This document shows positions 21,948 through 29,587 of a stretch of 64,000 bases of DNA, piece by piece (the first letter of the stretch is position 1; every line of letters begins with the position of its first letter). Source of the DNA: CAUZIR01 sp034421295. GTDB taxonomy: Bacteria > Chloroflexota > Dehalococcoidia > Lucifugimonadales > UBA2962. The notes beneath the pieces are model-generated. The model made no database searches. It was given only the letters and a program-made list of their open reading frames with translations, and was not told the origin of the DNA. The stretch is from assembly GCA_034421295.1 (NCBI GenBank), contig DAOUKM010000008.1:62001-126000 (forward strand), given 5' to 3'. A program made the position numbers and the translations under genes.

Positions 21948-22607
21948 ATGACAGTCACAACCGAAGGTCCACCGCATTACTCCGACGGCGAGCTACAGAT
22001 ATACAAGTTCCCCAGCGGTCCCCTGGACAACAACTCCTACCTGATCGTCTGCCCGGACACCAACCGAAGCATCGTCATAGACACGCCGGCGGACGCATCA
22101 CGGATGGTGGAGGCGGCAAGGCGCACCGATGTGCAGATGGTCCTCATCACCCACGGCCACTTCGATCACATCCTGGGGTACGAGGAGATACTCGCCGAGC
22201 TGGATGTCGAAGCCGGCATCGGCAGGCCGGATGCGGGGGATCTGCCGTCCCCACCACAATTCCTGATCGACGACGGAGACGAGTTCACCGCCGGAGGGGT
22301 CACGCTCAGGGCTATCGCCACTCCGGGACACACCCCGGGCTCTACCTCGTTCGTCACGGGACGGCACCTGTTCGCGGGAGACACCCTGTTTCCCGGCGGC
22401 CCGGGCAAGTCGGATTCGCCCCGGGCCTTCACACAACTGGTCGACAGCATCTCAACGAGGCTTCTCACCCTGGACGGGCGCACAACCATCTACCCGGGCC
22501 ACGGCGCCGACGGCTCGCTGCAGGACGCAATCGACGAGTACGAGGCCTTCGCGTCCAGACCACACCCAGAAGGCCTGTATGGAGACGTAGTCTGGCTGGA
22601 GAACTGA
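21948..22607 (+). CDS. MBL-fold metallo-hydrolase (glyoxalase II-like)
   Basis: The 219-residue metallo-beta-lactamase-fold protein has the dinuclear metal motif HGHFDH (H69, H71, D73, H74). Further ligands sit in TPGHTPGS, FAGDTLF and YPGHG. This pattern fits hydroxyacylglutathione-hydrolase-like enzymes, but the thiol-ester substrate is unknown. The start at 21948 is strongly supported by AGGAGG four bases upstream. It overlaps the following FAD enzyme, suggesting the two work together. Confidence 0.88.
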   Translation: MTVTTEGPPHYSDGELQIYKFPSGPLDNNSYLIVCPDTNRSIVIDTPADASRMVEAARRTDVQMVLITHGHFDHILGYEEILAELDVEAGIGRPDAGDLPSPPQFLIDDGDEFTAGGVTLRAIATPGHTPGSTSFVTGRHLFAGDTLFPGGPGKSDSPRAFTQLVDSISTRLLTLDGRTTIYPGHGADGSLQDAIDEYEAFASRPHPEGLYGDVVWLEN

Positions 22608-23863
22608 AGGACGTCGACGTCCTGGTAATCGGCGCGGGGATCATCGGGATCTGCAGCGCCTATTACCTCCTGCAACGCGGGCGGCAGGTGACCGTCATCG
22701 ATCGTACGGGCGTGGCGGCGGGCAGTTCGGCCGGCAACTCCGGGCTCATCGTGCCAAGCCATTCGATACCGCTGGCGGCTCCCGGCGTGATCACCAGGAG
22801 CCTGCGATGGCTGCTCGACCCATCAAGTCCATTCTTCGTAAAGCCACGCCCGAGCCGCGAGCTGGCGTCCTGGCTGTGGCGGTTCCTTTCTGCGGCCCGC
22901 CACGGGCCGATGGAAAGGTCGGCCGGCATACTCTCCGCCCTGACACTGGCAAGCGCGCGGGAATACGAGGAGCTCATCCCCGGAGAGCAGATCGAATGCC
23001 ACTACGTGCGGCGGGGACTGCTGGGCCTTTACACAACCCGGGAAGGACTGGCGGAGGGCGCGGCCGAGGCCGAGCTCATGCGCGGGCACGGGATCCGTTC
23101 CACCGGTCTTGAGCCGCACGAGATCCTCGAGATAGAGCCCTCCGTTGCGCCGCAGGTAAAGGGAGGCGTGCTCTATGAGACGGACTCGAACCTCGAGCCG
23201 ACCGAGTTGATGCGCGGGCTCGCCGCAAGGGTCGTGGCCATGGGCGGCGTGATCGAGTCGGGGCGGGAGGTAACTTCGATTTCCACGCGCGGGGGCATGG
23301 TTACGGGCGTAACGACGGCCGGGTCGCTGTATCAGCCGAACGAGGTAGTTCTGGCGGCCGGCTCCTGGTCCCCACAGTTAGGCCGATATCTGGGCCTTCG
23401 TTTGCCGGTGCAGCCGGCCAAGGGCTACAGCATCACCGTCACCGCCGGCGATTCGGGCTGGCGACCCGAAATTCCCATCATGGCGCACGAGGCCAGGGCC
23501 GCACTGGCTCCCATGGGAGCCCGCATTCGCATGGCCGGCACGCTGGAACTCGGGGGGATGAATACGCGCATCGACCGTCGCAGGGTCGGGGCGATCGTCG
23601 CCGGCGTCGGCCGTTTTCTGGCTTTGCCGGATGGAATGCGATTCGACCACGGGCAGGTGTGGTGCGGTCTGCGACCTTGCACGCCGGACGGCCTGCCAAT
23701 CGTCGGAAGACCCGGCTCGCACGAGAACCTGATCATAGCCACCGGCCACGCGATGATCGGCATGACGCTCGGTCCGATCACGGGGCGCCTGGTGTCCCAA
23801 CTGGCCGCCGGTGATGAGCCCGAGATGGATGTCGCGCCGCTCGCTCCAGACCGGTTCTCCTAG
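22592..23863 (+). CDS. FAD-dependent amino acid oxidoreductase (DadA/glycine oxidase-like)
   Basis: The protein has about 420 residues. An N-terminal FAD-binding Rossmann motif VLVIGAGIIG is followed by DRTGVAAGSSAGNSG, a DAO-type central domain and the C-terminal GLRPCTPDGLPIVGR plus ATGHAMIGMTLGP. These are hallmarks of D-amino-acid dehydrogenase or glycine/sarcosine oxidase relatives. There is no in-frame ATG, GTG or TTG close before the Rossmann motif. CTG at 22592 has a GGAG seven bases upstream, and CTG at 22604 overlaps the MBL stop as CTGA. The start is therefore unusual. The catalysed amine is unknown. Confidence 0.85.
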   Translation: MAGELKDVDVLVIGAGIIGICSAYYLLQRGRQVTVIDRTGVAAGSSAGNSGLIVPSHSIPLAAPGVITRSLRWLLDPSSPFFVKPRPSRELASWLWRFLSAARHGPMERSAGILSALTLASAREYEELIPGEQIECHYVRRGLLGLYTTREGLAEGAAEAELMRGHGIRSTGLEPHEILEIEPSVAPQVKGGVLYETDSNLEPTELMRGLAARVVAMGGVIESGREVTSISTRGGMVTGVTTAGSLYQPNEVVLAAGSWSPQLGRYLGLRLPVQPAKGYSITVTAGDSGWRPEIPIMAHEARAALAPMGARIRMAGTLELGGMNTRIDRRRVGAIVAGVGRFLALPDGMRFDHGQVWCGLRPCTPDGLPIVGRPGSHENLIIATGHAMIGMTLGPITGRLVSQLAAGDEPEMDVAPLAPDRFS

Positions 23864-24023
23864 TGGACCCGCCCGTCCCCACCAAGAGGACAGCCACACT
23901 CCTGGGCGCTGACGCAGCGCAGGCTGGTCCAGAGCCGTCACAGCTCTGTCGACTCCATCCCGGGAGCCGCTATCAACGGCGGGCCAACGAGATCCCGCGC
24001 TGGCTCGCCGAATCTCCTGAAAG

Positions 24024-24029
24024 TAGAAT
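24024..24029 (+). promoter_or_regulatory. -10 TAGAAT immediately before trpA
   Basis: TAGAAT ends 6 bases before the GTG start of trpA, so transcription from it would begin at or next to the start codon. No Shine-Dalgarno sequence fits in between. No convincing -35 is present. Confidence 0.35.
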
Positions 24030-24035
24030 CGTCCC

Positions 24036-24845
24036 GTGCAAAACCGTCTAGATCGCACGCTATCCCTGCTGAGGGAGTCAGGCACCGCAGCCCTGGCGCC
24101 CTTCGTTACGATCGGCTACCCCGACTTTGATACCTCGCTGCGGCTGGCGAAGGCGACGCTCGCCGAGGGCGGCGACCTCCTCGAGCTGGGGGTGCCGTTC
24201 AGCGACCCGCTGGCCGACGGGCCGACGGTGCAGATGACCAGCTCCCGCGCACTCGCCAACGGGGTGAACGTCGCCAGGTGCGTCGAGGCGGTGCGGCTCT
24301 TGCGCGGGGATGGAGTGGAGGCTCCCCTGGTGCTGATGGGATACGTCAACCCCTTCCTGCGCTACGGACTGGAGGATTTCGTAGAGCAGGCCGCCGGAGC
24401 CGGAACGGACGGACTGATAGTTCCCGACCTGCCTCCGGAAGAGTCCGGACACATGCGGGACCTGTGCTCGGCGGCAGGTTTGCATCTCATCCCGATGCTG
24501 GCCCCAACGAGCACCGAGGAGCGCATCGCATCGGCTTGCGCGGGTGCCGGTGGCTTCATATACTGTGTAAGCTTGACCGGTGTTACAGGCGCCCGCGGTC
24601 AGATGGCCGCCGGCGTCAGGAGGCTTGTCGAGCGGATCAGGGCTCACTCCGACCTTCCCGTACTAGTCGGCTTTGGCGTCTCCAAGAAAGAGCACGTGGC
24701 CGAGATCTCAGAATTCGCCGATGGAGCGGTGTTCGCCAGCGCCATGCTTGACGCGATCGAAAAATCGCGCCCGCGCGACGCCTTAAAGGTGGCGGGGGAG
24801 TTCGTTCGCTCGCTGAGGGGCGGGACTGGGGTCACGGCAGCTTGA
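24036..24845 (+). CDS. trpA: tryptophan synthase alpha subunit
   Basis: The 269-residue TIM barrel converts indole-3-glycerol phosphate to indole. Catalytic E50 (LLELGVPFSDP) and D61 (DPLADGP) are present, as are GLIVPDLPPEES, YCVSLTGVTGAR and VGFGVSKKEH. The start is GTG. It heads a run of aromatic genes, but trpB is not beside it. It overlaps aroH by TTGA. Confidence 0.96.
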   Translation: MQNRLDRTLSLLRESGTAALAPFVTIGYPDFDTSLRLAKATLAEGGDLLELGVPFSDPLADGPTVQMTSSRALANGVNVARCVEAVRLLRGDGVEAPLVLMGYVNPFLRYGLEDFVEQAAGAGTDGLIVPDLPPEESGHMRDLCSAAGLHLIPMLAPTSTEERIASACAGAGGFIYCVSLTGVTGARGQMAAGVRRLVERIRAHSDLPVLVGFGVSKKEHVAEISEFADGAVFASAMLDAIEKSRPRDALKVAGEFVRSLRGGTGVTAA

Positions 24846-25228
24846 AGGTCAGAGGCATAAGGGGGGCCACCACCGCCGACTCAAACACGAAAGAGGCGAT
24901 CGTTGAGGCCACCACAGAGCTCCTGACCGAGCTGGTGGGCCGCAATGACATCGACGCCGACGACGTCGCAGCCGTTACGTTTACGGCCACGACGGACCTG
25001 GACGCCGAGTTCCCGGCCGTGGCGGCACGTCTGGGGCTGGGCTGGACCAACGTGGCGCTGATGTGCGCCCAGGAGGTGCAGGTCCCGGACGGTCAACCCG
25101 GTACGATAAGGGTGATGATCCTTTTGAATACCGACAAGGACGCCGGCGAGCTTGAGAACGTGTACCTCAGGGACGCGGTAGACCTGCGCCTGCGGGGCTC
25201 GGAAAGCGACGGAAGGAGCGCAAATTGA
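24842..25228 (+). CDS. aroH: chorismate mutase, AroH type
   Basis: The 128-residue monofunctional AroH-fold chorismate mutase turns chorismate into prephenate. The signature MKVRGIRGATTADSNT at the N-terminus, the middle TATTDLDAEFPAVAAR and CAQEVQVPDG, and VYLRDAVDLR near the end are diagnostic. The TTG start overlaps the trpA stop (TTGA), and its own stop overlaps the next TTG start, so translation is coupled on both sides. Confidence 0.95.
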   Translation: MKVRGIRGATTADSNTKEAIVEATTELLTELVGRNDIDADDVAAVTFTATTDLDAEFPAVAARLGLGWTNVALMCAQEVQVPDGQPGTIRVMILLNTDKDAGELENVYLRDAVDLRLRGSESDGRSAN

Positions 25229-26253
25229 TTGTAGTAATGGCCCAGGGAAGCTCGAAGGACCAGATCGAGGCGGTCCAGACGCACCTGAACGTTCGCGGGC
25301 TGAGGGCCCACCTCTCGGAGGGGGTCGAGCGGACGGTAATTGGCGTAATAGGACAGATCTACCCCGAGCTCCAGAACGAAGTCGAGGTCATGGACGGGGT
25401 CAGCGAGGTCGTGCGGATCTCCAAGCCGTACAAGCTCGCCAGTCGAGAGTTCCATCCCGAGGAAACCGTCATCGACATAGGCGGGGGCAGAGCCAGGGTT
25501 GGCGGCGGCGAATTTTGCGTGTTCGCAGGACCCTGCGCCATTGAGAGCGAGGAGCAGGTGGTCGCGACGGCGTGGGCGGTCAAGGCCGCCGGAGCCAGCG
25601 TTCTGCGCGGTGGGGCGTTCAAGCCCCGGACCTCGCCATACAGCTTCCGAGGGATGGGCGAGGACGGCCTAAAGCTAATGGACACCGCCAGGGCGGAGAC
25701 CGGCCTTCCTCTGATCACCGAGGTGATGTCCGAGCACGACGTAGAGCTGGTCGAGCGGTACACCGATGTCATTCAGATCGGGGCGAGGAATATGCAGAAT
25801 TTTGCCCTGCTCGACCAGGTAAGCCAGACGTCCAAGCCGGTCATGGTCAAAAGGGGCCTGTCCGCCACCTACGAGGACTGGCTGCTTGCGGCCGAGTATG
25901 TAATGGCCGGCGGCAACACCGACGTCATCCTGTGCGAGCGGGGCGTTCGAACCTTCGAGTCATTCACGCGAAACACCATGGACATCAATGCAGTCCCCGT
26001 CATCAGGCGCCTCAGCCACCTGCCCATAGTCGCCGACCCGAGCCACGCCACGGGCAAGTGGTACCTGGTGAGTCCCGTGGCATGGGCGAGCGTGGCGGCC
26101 GGGGCCGACGGGCTGATCATCGAGGTCCATCCCAATCCCGATACGGCCATGTCGGACGGAGCGCAATCGCTGACGTTTGAGAATTTCTCCATTCTGATGA
26201 AGCGAGCATCCGCCATTCGCGAAGTAGTCGCACCGCTCGTCGCGGTCACCTAG
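25225..26253 (+). CDS. aroF: 3-deoxy-7-phosphoheptulonate synthase
   Basis: The 342-residue type I-beta DAHP synthase catalyses the entry step of the shikimate pathway. The N-terminal 70 residues form the ferredoxin-like regulatory domain (MIVVMAQGSSKDQIEAV). The catalytic barrel has AGPCAIES, RGGAFKPRTSPYSF, IGARNMQNF, CERGVRTFE, DPSHATGK and EVHPNPD. The TTG start overlaps the aroH stop. The N-terminal domain makes feedback control by tyrosine or phenylalanine likely. Confidence 0.96.
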   Translation: MIVVMAQGSSKDQIEAVQTHLNVRGLRAHLSEGVERTVIGVIGQIYPELQNEVEVMDGVSEVVRISKPYKLASREFHPEETVIDIGGGRARVGGGEFCVFAGPCAIESEEQVVATAWAVKAAGASVLRGGAFKPRTSPYSFRGMGEDGLKLMDTARAETGLPLITEVMSEHDVELVERYTDVIQIGARNMQNFALLDQVSQTSKPVMVKRGLSATYEDWLLAAEYVMAGGNTDVILCERGVRTFESFTRNTMDINAVPVIRRLSHLPIVADPSHATGKWYLVSPVAWASVAAGADGLIIEVHPNPDTAMSDGAQSLTFENFSILMKRASAIREVVAPLVAVT

Positions 26254-26298
26254 CACGTACCCGGGTGAAAGAGCGGATCTGAGCGAGGCGACGAGGCC

Positions 26299-27276
26299 TT
26301 GGCTGTAGAGCACGTAGACAGTTGCGGGGAGTCCGTTCTCGGAGGATCGCACTTCCCGGCGGACAGGATCGCTTCGGCGGTTACCCTGGGCGTTTTCGAT
26401 GGCGTTCACCGCGGACACCGCCGACTTATCGAGGCGCTCAAGGAGCGAGCGCAATCGTCGGGCCTGCGCTCGGTCGTCGTGACGTTCCGCAATCACCCGC
26501 TCTCGGTGCTGCGACCGGACTTTGAGCCCGCGTACCTGAGCACCGTCGAGCGGCGACTCGCATTGCTGGAGGACACCGGTGTCGACGAGGTGTCGGCGGT
26601 CGATTTCACCTCGGAGACGGCCGCCGTGACAGCCTCCGACTTCGTGAATTTGATGTGCGAGAGACTGGGCATGAAAGCACTGGTTGTGGGCCCAGATTTC
26701 GCACTTGGCCGTAACCGGCAGGGCGACATCGACTTTCTCCGGGACACGGGCCGCAGGGTCGGTTTTCGACTCCAGGTGGTAGAGCCTCTCGCGCAGGACG
26801 GGCACCGAATCGACAGCACCGGCATACGCGGGGCCCTCTCGGCAGGGGATGTGACGGGCGCTGCGCGTCTGTTGGGACGGAACTACGAGCTCGCGGGCGA
26901 GGTCGTGGTCGGCCGCGGCCGGGGAGGTCCGCTCGGCTTTCCGACCGCCAACCTGCGAACCGCCGAGAATCTGTCGGTGCCGGCCAATGGAATATACGCG
27001 GCCTGGGCTCATGTCGACCGCGCGCCGGGCGATCGTGGACCGGCCAAGTTGATGTGCGCGACGAGCATCGGCACCAACCCCACGTTCGGCGAGTCAGAAC
27101 GAACCGTGGAGGCCTTCATACTCGACTTTCAGGGCGACCTATACGGCTCGTCCGTCACCCTGGAGTTCGTCAGGCGGCTGCGCGATGAGGAGCGCTTCAC
27201 CTCGGTGCAGGCGCTCAAGGAGCAGGTCGGACGAGACGTGGAGATAACTCGCGCGGTGCTCGGCGGGGGGCAGTGA
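26299..27276 (+). CDS. ribF: bifunctional riboflavin kinase/FAD synthetase
   Basis: The 325-residue RibF makes FMN and FAD from riboflavin. The N-terminal adenylyltransferase domain has LGVFDGVHRGHRRL and VGPDFALGRNRQGD. The C-terminal kinase domain has GFPTANL, MCATSIGTNPTF and VEAFILDF. The start is TTG at 26299. Its TGA overlaps the GTG start of tyrS. Position inside an aromatic/translation operon is unusual but needs no functional link. Confidence 0.95.
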   Translation: MAVEHVDSCGESVLGGSHFPADRIASAVTLGVFDGVHRGHRRLIEALKERAQSSGLRSVVVTFRNHPLSVLRPDFEPAYLSTVERRLALLEDTGVDEVSAVDFTSETAAVTASDFVNLMCERLGMKALVVGPDFALGRNRQGDIDFLRDTGRRVGFRLQVVEPLAQDGHRIDSTGIRGALSAGDVTGAARLLGRNYELAGEVVVGRGRGGPLGFPTANLRTAENLSVPANGIYAAWAHVDRAPGDRGPAKLMCATSIGTNPTFGESERTVEAFILDFQGDLYGSSVTLEFVRRLRDEERFTSVQALKEQVGRDVEITRAVLGGGQ

Positions 27277-28487
27277 CCACTAGACCCGACATGCGAACCC
27301 TGCTGGGGCGGGGCGTCGCCGAGGTGATAGTCGAGGAGGAGCTGCGCAACCTGCTCGAAGAAGACGCGCCGCTTCGCGTGAAGATGGGCTTTGATCCCAG
27401 CGCCCCCGATATACACATGGGGCACGTCGTTGGCCTGCGCAAGCTACGGCAGTTCCAGGACCTGGGTCACGTGGTGGTCATCATCGTCGGTGACTGGACG
27501 GCCCGCATAGGCGACCCCAGCGGTCAGTCGGCAACGCGGCCGGTGCTCACGGCCGAAGAGGTCAAGGCCAATGCTGAAAGCTATCTTGAGCAGTTCTTCA
27601 AGGTGGTCGACCCGGCGCGCACGGAGGTCAGATGGCAGAGCGAGTGGTTCGACGACTTTGGCCTGACCGACCTCGTCGAACTCACGAGCAGGTTCACCGT
27701 CGCTCAGTTCCTGGCGCGCGAGGATTTTTCGGCGCGCTTTAGGGGCGGACGGCCGATCGCCATCACTGAACTCCTGTACCCGCTGCTACAGGCCTATGAC
27801 TCCATCGCCGTGAAGGCGGACCTGGAGTTTGGTGGAACGGACCAGAAGTTCAACCTGCTGGTGGGCCGGGACCTGCAGCAGATGCGGGGCCAGCGCCCCC
27901 AGCACTGCCTGCTGGTGCCGATACTTCCCGGCACCGACGGTATACGCAAGATGAGCAAGAGCCTGGGGAACTACATCGGCGTCGATGAGCCCCCCGCACA
28001 GATGTATGGCAAGACGATGTCCGTGCCGGACGAGCTGATCGCAACGTACTTCGAATTGCTCACCGACCTGCCGGATCACGAGCTTGGCCGCATCTCTGCC
28101 GAGATCGAGGGGGGAGTGGTCAACCCAATGGAGTCCAAGAAGCGGCTTGCGCACACCCTGGTCGCCACGTTCCACGGCGAGGCCAGCGCCACGGCGGCAC
28201 AGGACGATTTCGAGCGCACCGTGCAGGCGCGTGAGGTACCGCGGAAGGTAGCCGACCTGGCCCTTCCCTCAGGTGCCGACCGCAGTCAAACGCGGCTCAG
28301 CTCCCTGCTCGTCAATGCCGGCCTTGCCGCCAGCGGGGGCGAGGCCAAGCGCCTGATCGACCAGCGGGCCGTCAGTCTGGACGGAAGGACCCTGGAGACA
28401 AATATCATGGCCGATGCCCTCGGAGAGGGGATCCTCAGGGTGGGAAAACGCCATTTCGTGCGGCTGGTAGAGCCACAGGAGGCCTAG
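27273..28487 (+). CDS. tyrS: tyrosyl-tRNA synthetase
   Basis: The 404-residue class I synthetase has a HIGH-type motif HMGH (48-51), GDWTARIGDPSG, the tyrosine-binding AYDS and the KMSKS loop at 226-230. A C-terminal S4 RNA-binding domain begins near residue 340 (SSLLVNAGLAASGGEAKRLI). Overall it resembles the TyrZ-like group. The GTG start overlaps the ribF stop as GTGA. Confidence 0.96.
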   Translation: MTTRPDMRTLLGRGVAEVIVEEELRNLLEEDAPLRVKMGFDPSAPDIHMGHVVGLRKLRQFQDLGHVVVIIVGDWTARIGDPSGQSATRPVLTAEEVKANAESYLEQFFKVVDPARTEVRWQSEWFDDFGLTDLVELTSRFTVAQFLAREDFSARFRGGRPIAITELLYPLLQAYDSIAVKADLEFGGTDQKFNLLVGRDLQQMRGQRPQHCLLVPILPGTDGIRKMSKSLGNYIGVDEPPAQMYGKTMSVPDELIATYFELLTDLPDHELGRISAEIEGGVVNPMESKKRLAHTLVATFHGEASATAAQDDFERTVQAREVPRKVADLALPSGADRSQTRLSSLLVNAGLAASGGEAKRLIDQRAVSLDGRTLETNIMADALGEGILRVGKRHFVRLVEPQEA

Positions 28488-28491
28488 ACGA

Positions 28492-29577
28492 TTGACCAAC
28501 CTTCGCATACCCGGCCCCATACCGGTCCCCGGTTCCATCCTCGAGGAGATGGGACGACCTATGATGAATCACCGGGGCCCCGAATTCAGGGACATACTGC
28601 TCCGGGTCACCGAGCGTCTGAAGCAGGTCTACGCGACGCAGGGGGACGTGTACGTGCTCACCTCGTCCGGTACTGGGGCGATGGAGGCGTCGATAGTCAA
28701 CACCCTCTCGCCGGGTGACCGCGTGCTGGCTGTGACCTCGGGAGCGTTCGGCGACCGATTCGCCCGGATCGCCGAGGTGTTCGGCGCCGATGTGACTGTG
28801 CTCCGTTACCCGCTCGGACAGCCCGCAGATCCGGGCGGTGTGCGCGACTCGCTCAACGCGGACCCGGCCGTCAAGGCCGTCCTGGTGACCCACAACGAGA
28901 CCTCCACCGGCGTCACGAACGATCTGGCCTCTATCGCATCGATAGTGAAGGGAGAGTTCGGCAAGCTGCTGCTCGTCGACGGCGTCAGCAGCGTCGGCTC
29001 TGTGCCGATGCTCGCCGATGAATGGGGCTGCGACGTGGTTGCCTCAGCGTCCCAGAAGGGCTGGATGGTCCCACCGGGACTGGCCTTCATTAACTTCAGT
29101 GCGGCCGCGTGGCGTGCCCACGCGGAGGCCAGCATGCCCCGCTACTACTTCGATGCCGCCGAGTACAAGCGGTACCTGGAGATCGGACAGCCCCCCTGGA
29201 CGCCTGTCATCTCGGTCCTGTTCGCCCTGGACCGGGCGCTCGGCATGATGCTTGAGGAGGGACTCGCGCAGCTTCACGCAAGGCATGCGCGCGCCGCCGC
29301 GAGGGTCCGGCAGGGTGTGGCCGACCTGGGGCTGAGTCTCCTGCCGCACCCGGACCACGCCTCCGACACCACAACCGCCGTGTGGGTACCCGAAGGCATC
29401 GACGCCGCGGAGCTGCTTCGGGTGCTGCGGGAGGAACACGACGTCGTACTGGCGGGCGGTCAGCAGTCCCTGGCGGGCAAGATCTTCCGCATCGGCCACC
29501 TTGGCATGGTCAGCGACGAGGACATAGACGGCGTATTCGCCGCCCTCCGGGCCACGCTAAGAAAGCTGCGCTCCTAG
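28492..29577 (+). CDS. class V aminotransferase (alanine-glyoxylate/serine type)
   Basis: This 361-residue PLP enzyme has motifs LTSSGTGAMEAS, LVDGVSSVGS and the PLP lysine in SASQKGWM (K189). The sequence begins RIPGPIPVP, as in serine-glyoxylate and alanine-glyoxylate aminotransferases. A role in glycine/serine or glyoxylate metabolism is likely, and the window also encodes isocitrate lyase, a glyoxylate source. The start is TTG, 4 bases after tyrS. It converges on ftsH with only 10 bases between the stops. Confidence 0.87.
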   Translation: MTNLRIPGPIPVPGSILEEMGRPMMNHRGPEFRDILLRVTERLKQVYATQGDVYVLTSSGTGAMEASIVNTLSPGDRVLAVTSGAFGDRFARIAEVFGADVTVLRYPLGQPADPGGVRDSLNADPAVKAVLVTHNETSTGVTNDLASIASIVKGEFGKLLLVDGVSSVGSVPMLADEWGCDVVASASQKGWMVPPGLAFINFSAAAWRAHAEASMPRYYFDAAEYKRYLEIGQPPWTPVISVLFALDRALGMMLEEGLAQLHARHARAAARVRQGVADLGLSLLPHPDHASDTTTAVWVPEGIDAAELLRVLREEHDVVLAGGQQSLAGKIFRIGHLGMVSDEDIDGVFAALRATLRKLRS

Positions 29578-29587
29578 GGGCGTTCGG

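Noticed and set aside
21788..22591. Upstream part of the long frame that contains the FAD oxidoreductase
   Set aside because: It runs out of frame through the MBL gene, is rich in Arg, Pro and Gly, and has no domain. Only the part from about 22592 looks like protein.
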